Assembly: GCF_022539315.1 (NCBI RefSeq)
Contig: NC_066316.1
Location: forward strand, 5,161,501-5,225,500
DNA from: Serinus canaria
Taxonomy: Eukaryota > Chordata > Aves > Passeriformes > Fringillidae
Length of the DNA: 64,000 nt
Reading direction: 5' to 3'
The notes beneath the pieces were generated by a model. That model saw only the letters and a list, made by a program, of their open reading frames with translations. It had not been told where the DNA came from and did no database searches. Below, one piece after another: positions 60,633 through 64,000 of this stretch. Positions within the stretch are counted from its first letter, which is position 1. Each line of letters begins with the position of its first letter. The position numbers and the translations under genes were made by a program.

Positions 60633-61659
60633 CATGGTGGCAGTACAAGCCAGCTGGTACTGCTGACTCTGCTGAGCATAAACTGTTCAGGTAAATTAAA
60701 GATTAATTCTCATCTGACCTGATTCTTATAATGCCCCTCAGGTGTGATGCTGTCAGTGCTGCAAATGTGTGTGTGCAGCAGACAGGGAGTAAATTGCCGC
60801 TTATCACAGTGCAGTGTTCTCAGGAGTTACCACAGCATAGGGAGAAATCAAACACAGCTCTCAGTGACATACTGGGGTATTGCTGACTATGAGATAATTC
60901 TTGGAACTGGATGATTTTGTGTTTTCTGATGCTGCCCCTGGGGATGCATCCCCAGACTCACATGGGATGTGGTTTTCCTGCCCTGGCTGAGTCTCCTTGT
61001 CACCAGTCTTGCAGGTGTTGCATTTTCTGCAGGAAGATTGTCCAGTGATGTCCTTTGCTGTTTAAACTCCCTGTATGGATTATAGATAGCCCTGATACCT
61101 TCAGTGTTGAAAGTGCAGCCTCATTGGCAGAATGGCCATCTCCAAACTCATGCAGGGGATGTGCAGATTAGGAACAAAAGCTGGGAATACAGCCCTTTGT
61201 TGTTAAACTGGTGCATTACATGCTGTATTTTAATTAGGCAGGGTTTGAGAGGCAGCCCAGGAAATCCTCCATAATCCAACACTATTGAATTATTCTCATT
61301 CTTTCCCTCTGTAGATTTCTCTCCTTTTAGTGGAATGGTTTTAAGCTGCTGTTCTTGCTATCTCAGCCAAAACCAGAAATAGTTATTCAACAAAATACTT
61401 GTGTGTTCTTTAAAAAAAATGGGTGAAGCCGAAGTGGGCAGAACAGCACCCTGACTTCATCTGCCTCTGTGGCTCCTTGGGGCTTTGGTCTGTTTTAGTG
61501 TAAGATCAGCAGCCAGAAGCACGGTGTTAACCTTTAGAAGTGAAAGGAGCTGCTGGATATTCCAGGACAACTCTGCAGTCATAGTTTTCCCACCACAAGG
61601 ATCCTGTCCAAGGGGCTTGTGCTGGCCAGGGCAGGTTCCTGTATTCCAGGGAACCCCCT

Positions 61660-61870
61660 AGTGGAGCGCTGCCGGCGCCTCAGGGGTTAATGGGAACGGG
61701 CACACTTGACTGCTGAGAGGACTGATCTAATCACTGCCATATCCAAGTGCATCTGTTCACCATGAGGTCATTCTTGTGCATGCTAATGACTTGGAAAAAT
61801 AAAGCACAATGCTCAGCGTTATCAGGGAGGATATAGTGTAAATCTTGGCTTTTTTAGTTGCTAATGGGTA
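61660..61870. promoter_or_regulatory. Candidate conserved noncoding block
   Basis: Non-repetitive stretch with ggggttaatgggaacgggca, gcatgctaatgacttggaaa and aatgctcagcgttatcaggg. Texture-based; weak. Confidence 0.25.
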
Positions 61871-62527
61871 GTGTGGAATGGGCAGAGAAAGCATCTTGGA
61901 TTCTCCAGCTTAATGTTTTTAAAGAATCCTTTTCAGTAGATCATCAGAAGAACTGTGCTGGAAAACTTGGACATGTGGTATCTGTTGATAAATGGATTCT
62001 TAAATGAATATTATGGCATTGCCCAAGCGCAACACTTGAGTTGAGGAACTATTGAGGTTTTCAGCATTCCCTGGTTTTAAAGCCCTGGGAGCTGTGCCTG
62101 CTGATTTACATAAAACCGAGATTTTGCAGCCTTTTTGTTGCAAAGGTGACACATGCTTTTCTTTTGTCTCTGGACTTTTGCATGCGTAAAGTTCTTGTAG
62201 AAAATATTTGAATGTACAGCAAACAAGATCTGGTATATTTTAAATCACTTTTTGTTCAATGCTGAGCTTTTTATCTTTCCCACTTTAAAGCAAAAGGATT
62301 ATTTGAATTGGACATGCAGATTTAAAATATTTTTGACAGAAACAAAACCAAACCAAGAGTAATTCCTGTTTTAAACAGGACTGATGCTTTTTATAACAGT
62401 AATTGAGCTAAGGATTAATTTTGCTTTAGTTTGGTTTTTCTGGGATTTTTTTACTACTTTGGGGTTTTTGTCATTTTGTCTTTTTCCTTGAAGCTCTGTA
62501 GGGTGTTTTGTCAGATCTGTGTCCATG

Positions 62528-62530
<3 letters not shown>

Positions 62531-62583
<53 letters not shown>
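62531..62583 (+). repeat. (TG)n microsatellite, about 26 units
   Basis: Uninterrupted TG dinucleotide repeat, followed by tatgtag. Its length makes it likely to be polymorphic. Confidence 0.97.
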
Positions 62584-62587
<4 letters not shown>

Positions 62588-63988
62588 AGTATTTTTGCCT
62601 ATTTTCCTGGGAATATTAAAAACATACACATCTGAAACTGAGTAGCTGTGCCACGGTATCGGAGCACATGCAGTGTGCCAGGGGTTGAGTTTAATCTGTC
62701 AGTGTTGCCTGAAACAGAGGTATTTGTTTCTAATATATGAGATTTAGGAAATTCCTGACTGTCCTGGTTAGAGGCAGAACAGGGAATTGCTGCTAGCATG
62801 GAGCATGTGTGAGGGCTGCTGGGCGTGGTGCTCAGCAGGTGAGGTGGGACACTGTGCAGTCACTGGTACTGCCATGGTGGTGCAGGTTGTCCAGGCAGTG
62901 AACAAAGAGGAAAAGCTGAAGGAAGTGGAGCAGAGGAGCCAGGACAGTTACCACAGGAGGCAGGACTTATAGGCTTTCTCTTCTTCCTCCTTTCCTGTGA
63001 GGACTATTCAGGATGAAGCAAGGGAACCTGTCTTCCCCATCTATTTAATCCAGGTAGTTCCTCATCCTCAGCAGACTGGAGCCTGCCATAGCTGGGCTGC
63101 CCTTGGGAAGTTCCTGCAGTGCACCAGAAGATGTGGGAGCTGCTCCTTGCCTATGTGCTCTTGCTTATCAGTGTTCGCCCATAATTTTGCTGCCTGTTTG
63201 GCAGGGCTGCTGCCTTATTGTCCCCATGAGGGTCAGGAATGGTCTGGCATTAAGCAGGGCATGGTCAGAGGTACCACAAAGTGTTGGGGCAGGAGCTCTG
63301 TCCCCCTCCAGTTCCTGTGGCCAAGCAGGCTCATTGATGCAGTGTATGCCCAGGAGCCCAGATCCCTGCAGAGCCCTAAGGAAGTGGCTGCCTGCCCAGT
63401 GTGCTGGGGCTGTCCCTTGTGCCACCACTGAGGGTGGACAGTCCAAACTTGTCCCCCGAGGCTGGGCAGGTGCTGGGACTGCTTCCCTCTCAAGCCTGAT
63501 GTTCCCCTCGGGATCTCCAGCGGGGGGCAGGGGGTGTGAGAGCCACATCAGTGTTCTCAGCCTGGCCCCCTGCCTTTTCATGTAATTAATTGGCTCAGAG
63601 GGTGCTCCCCCAGCTACGCTCTCCAGGAGAGGAGGTGGTGAGGGAGGGTTTATCCTAGCAATCAGTGCTGGGATGGGCAAAAATATGAGCTTGATGGGCC
63701 GTCTCTTCTGCCGGGTGACAGCTCCAGCTGCTCGAGCTGTCAGCTCGCAGAAGGCTCCAGGCAATGCGGCCCCTTCCCGTTTTCCCTCTGCACTAAGGCA
63801 GAGACCTGCAGCAGAGGCAGAGCAGAACCAGGGCAGAGCTGTCCTGCAGCCTCATGCTGAGGGCTTGGGCTGCCCTACCTGTGACACCCACAGAACCCCC
63901 AGCACTTGGTGGGGTCCCCCTGCCTGAGGCTGAGCCTTGCAAAACTAATCAGCAGCTGCTCCAACTTGAGAGTAATTAAACTTCAATG

Positions 63989-64000
63989 TGTACATTTCAG
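63989..64000 (+). promoter_or_regulatory. Possible 3' splice acceptor of the final RALGAPA2 exon
   Basis: The window ends in tgtacatttcag. The gene needs one more exon beginning with two bases to complete the codon started by the G at 58245. The pyrimidine tract is short, so this is plausible rather than certain. Confidence 0.45.

Larger units (their letters stand above)
1..64000 (+). other. RALGAPA2: RALGAPA2 gene body, 3' part (22 coding exons plus introns)
   Basis: RALGAPA2 encodes the alpha-2 catalytic subunit of the RalGAP complex. It pairs with RALGAPB and stimulates GTP hydrolysis on RalA and RalB, and is known as an Akt-regulated brake on Ral signalling in insulin response, exocytosis and growth control. 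The 22 exons from 1836 to 58245 chain without a phase conflict: 2 bases, 1134 whole codons, then 1 base. Every junction gives a continuous protein matching the human protein as I remember it. The alpha-2 paralogue is preferred over RALGAPA1 because of the tail motif SPSPSYSL and the stretch [20 protein letters not shown]. The 5' exons (about 737 residues), the promoter and the final exon lie outside the window. If the human protein is 1873 residues, as I recall, the catalytic Asn here falls at position 1742, the residue I recall being mutated in GAP-dead alpha-2. Confidence 0.95.
58246..64000 (+). other. Last visible intron (5.75 kb), possibly ending at the window edge
   Basis: It holds a CR1 fragment at 60480-60632 and a (TG)n run at 62531-62583. 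A short GTGT run lies near 58838-58858. AT-rich conserved-looking blocks lie at about 59580-59870 and 61660-61870. It closes with tgtacatttcag at 63989-64000, a plausible acceptor. No other gene is supported; frames at 63103-63764 are unrecognised. Confidence 0.6.

Noticed and set aside
63168..63764. 198-codon minus-strand open frame
   Set aside because: GC-rich chance frame overlapping other frames; no recognisable motif, no splice or promoter context.
1..64000. Prokaryotic-type systems, CRISPR arrays, phage, rRNA or tRNA genes
   Set aside because: The window is a vertebrate intron-exon gene. No regularly spaced repeats, operons, Shine-Dalgarno patterns or cloverleaf candidates were found.

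Overview
The window is vertebrate, most likely bird (probably a songbird). It shows split exons with GT-AG introns, CpG-rich exons in an otherwise moderate-GC background, and a few CR1-type LINE fragments rather than Alu/L1/B1 repeats. Introns look compact compared with the mammalian gene. All protein-coding sequence I can support belongs to one plus-strand gene, RALGAPA2, the catalytic alpha-2 subunit of the RalA/RalB GTPase-activating complex. I identified it by comparing the conceptual translation with my memory of the human protein; no search was run.

Layout: 22 consecutive coding exons lie between 1836 and 58245. Their phases join without a break (3405 coding bases, about 1136 residues, roughly human residues 738-1873). 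Position 1-1835 is upstream intron. Exons 1836-3792 encode the Ser-rich, poorly conserved linker. Exons 5814-18824 encode the helical scaffold. Exons 19276-21008 encode a variable segment, including one large 772-bp exon. Exons 21273-34008 encode the Rap/Ran-GAP catalytic domain, with the catalytic Asn-thumb codon at 29775-29777. Exon 58124-58245 encodes the C-terminal tail. The window ends exactly on an AG (63999-64000) that could be the acceptor of a tiny last exon.

The introns hold the less ordinary material. The 24.1-kb intron 34009-58123 has textbook U12-type (minor spliceosome) signals at both ends. The 3' half of exon 17372-17480 and its donor are tandemly duplicated 156 bp downstream, leaving a frame-preserving potential cassette exon. 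A 129-nt intron (3484-3612) is stop-free and a multiple of three. Two perfect inverted repeats (26-bp and 21-bp arms) form strong hairpins. Three or more intronic CpG-rich islands lie beside AT-rich homeodomain/POU-motif blocks that look like conserved regulatory elements. In human, RALGAPA2 is in the INSM1-RALGAPA2-KIZ-XRN2-NKX2-4/NKX2-2-PAX1 neighbourhood, so such blocks could serve neighbouring developmental genes; that is inference.

I see no prokaryotic system, CRISPR array, rRNA or tRNA, and no second protein-coding gene.
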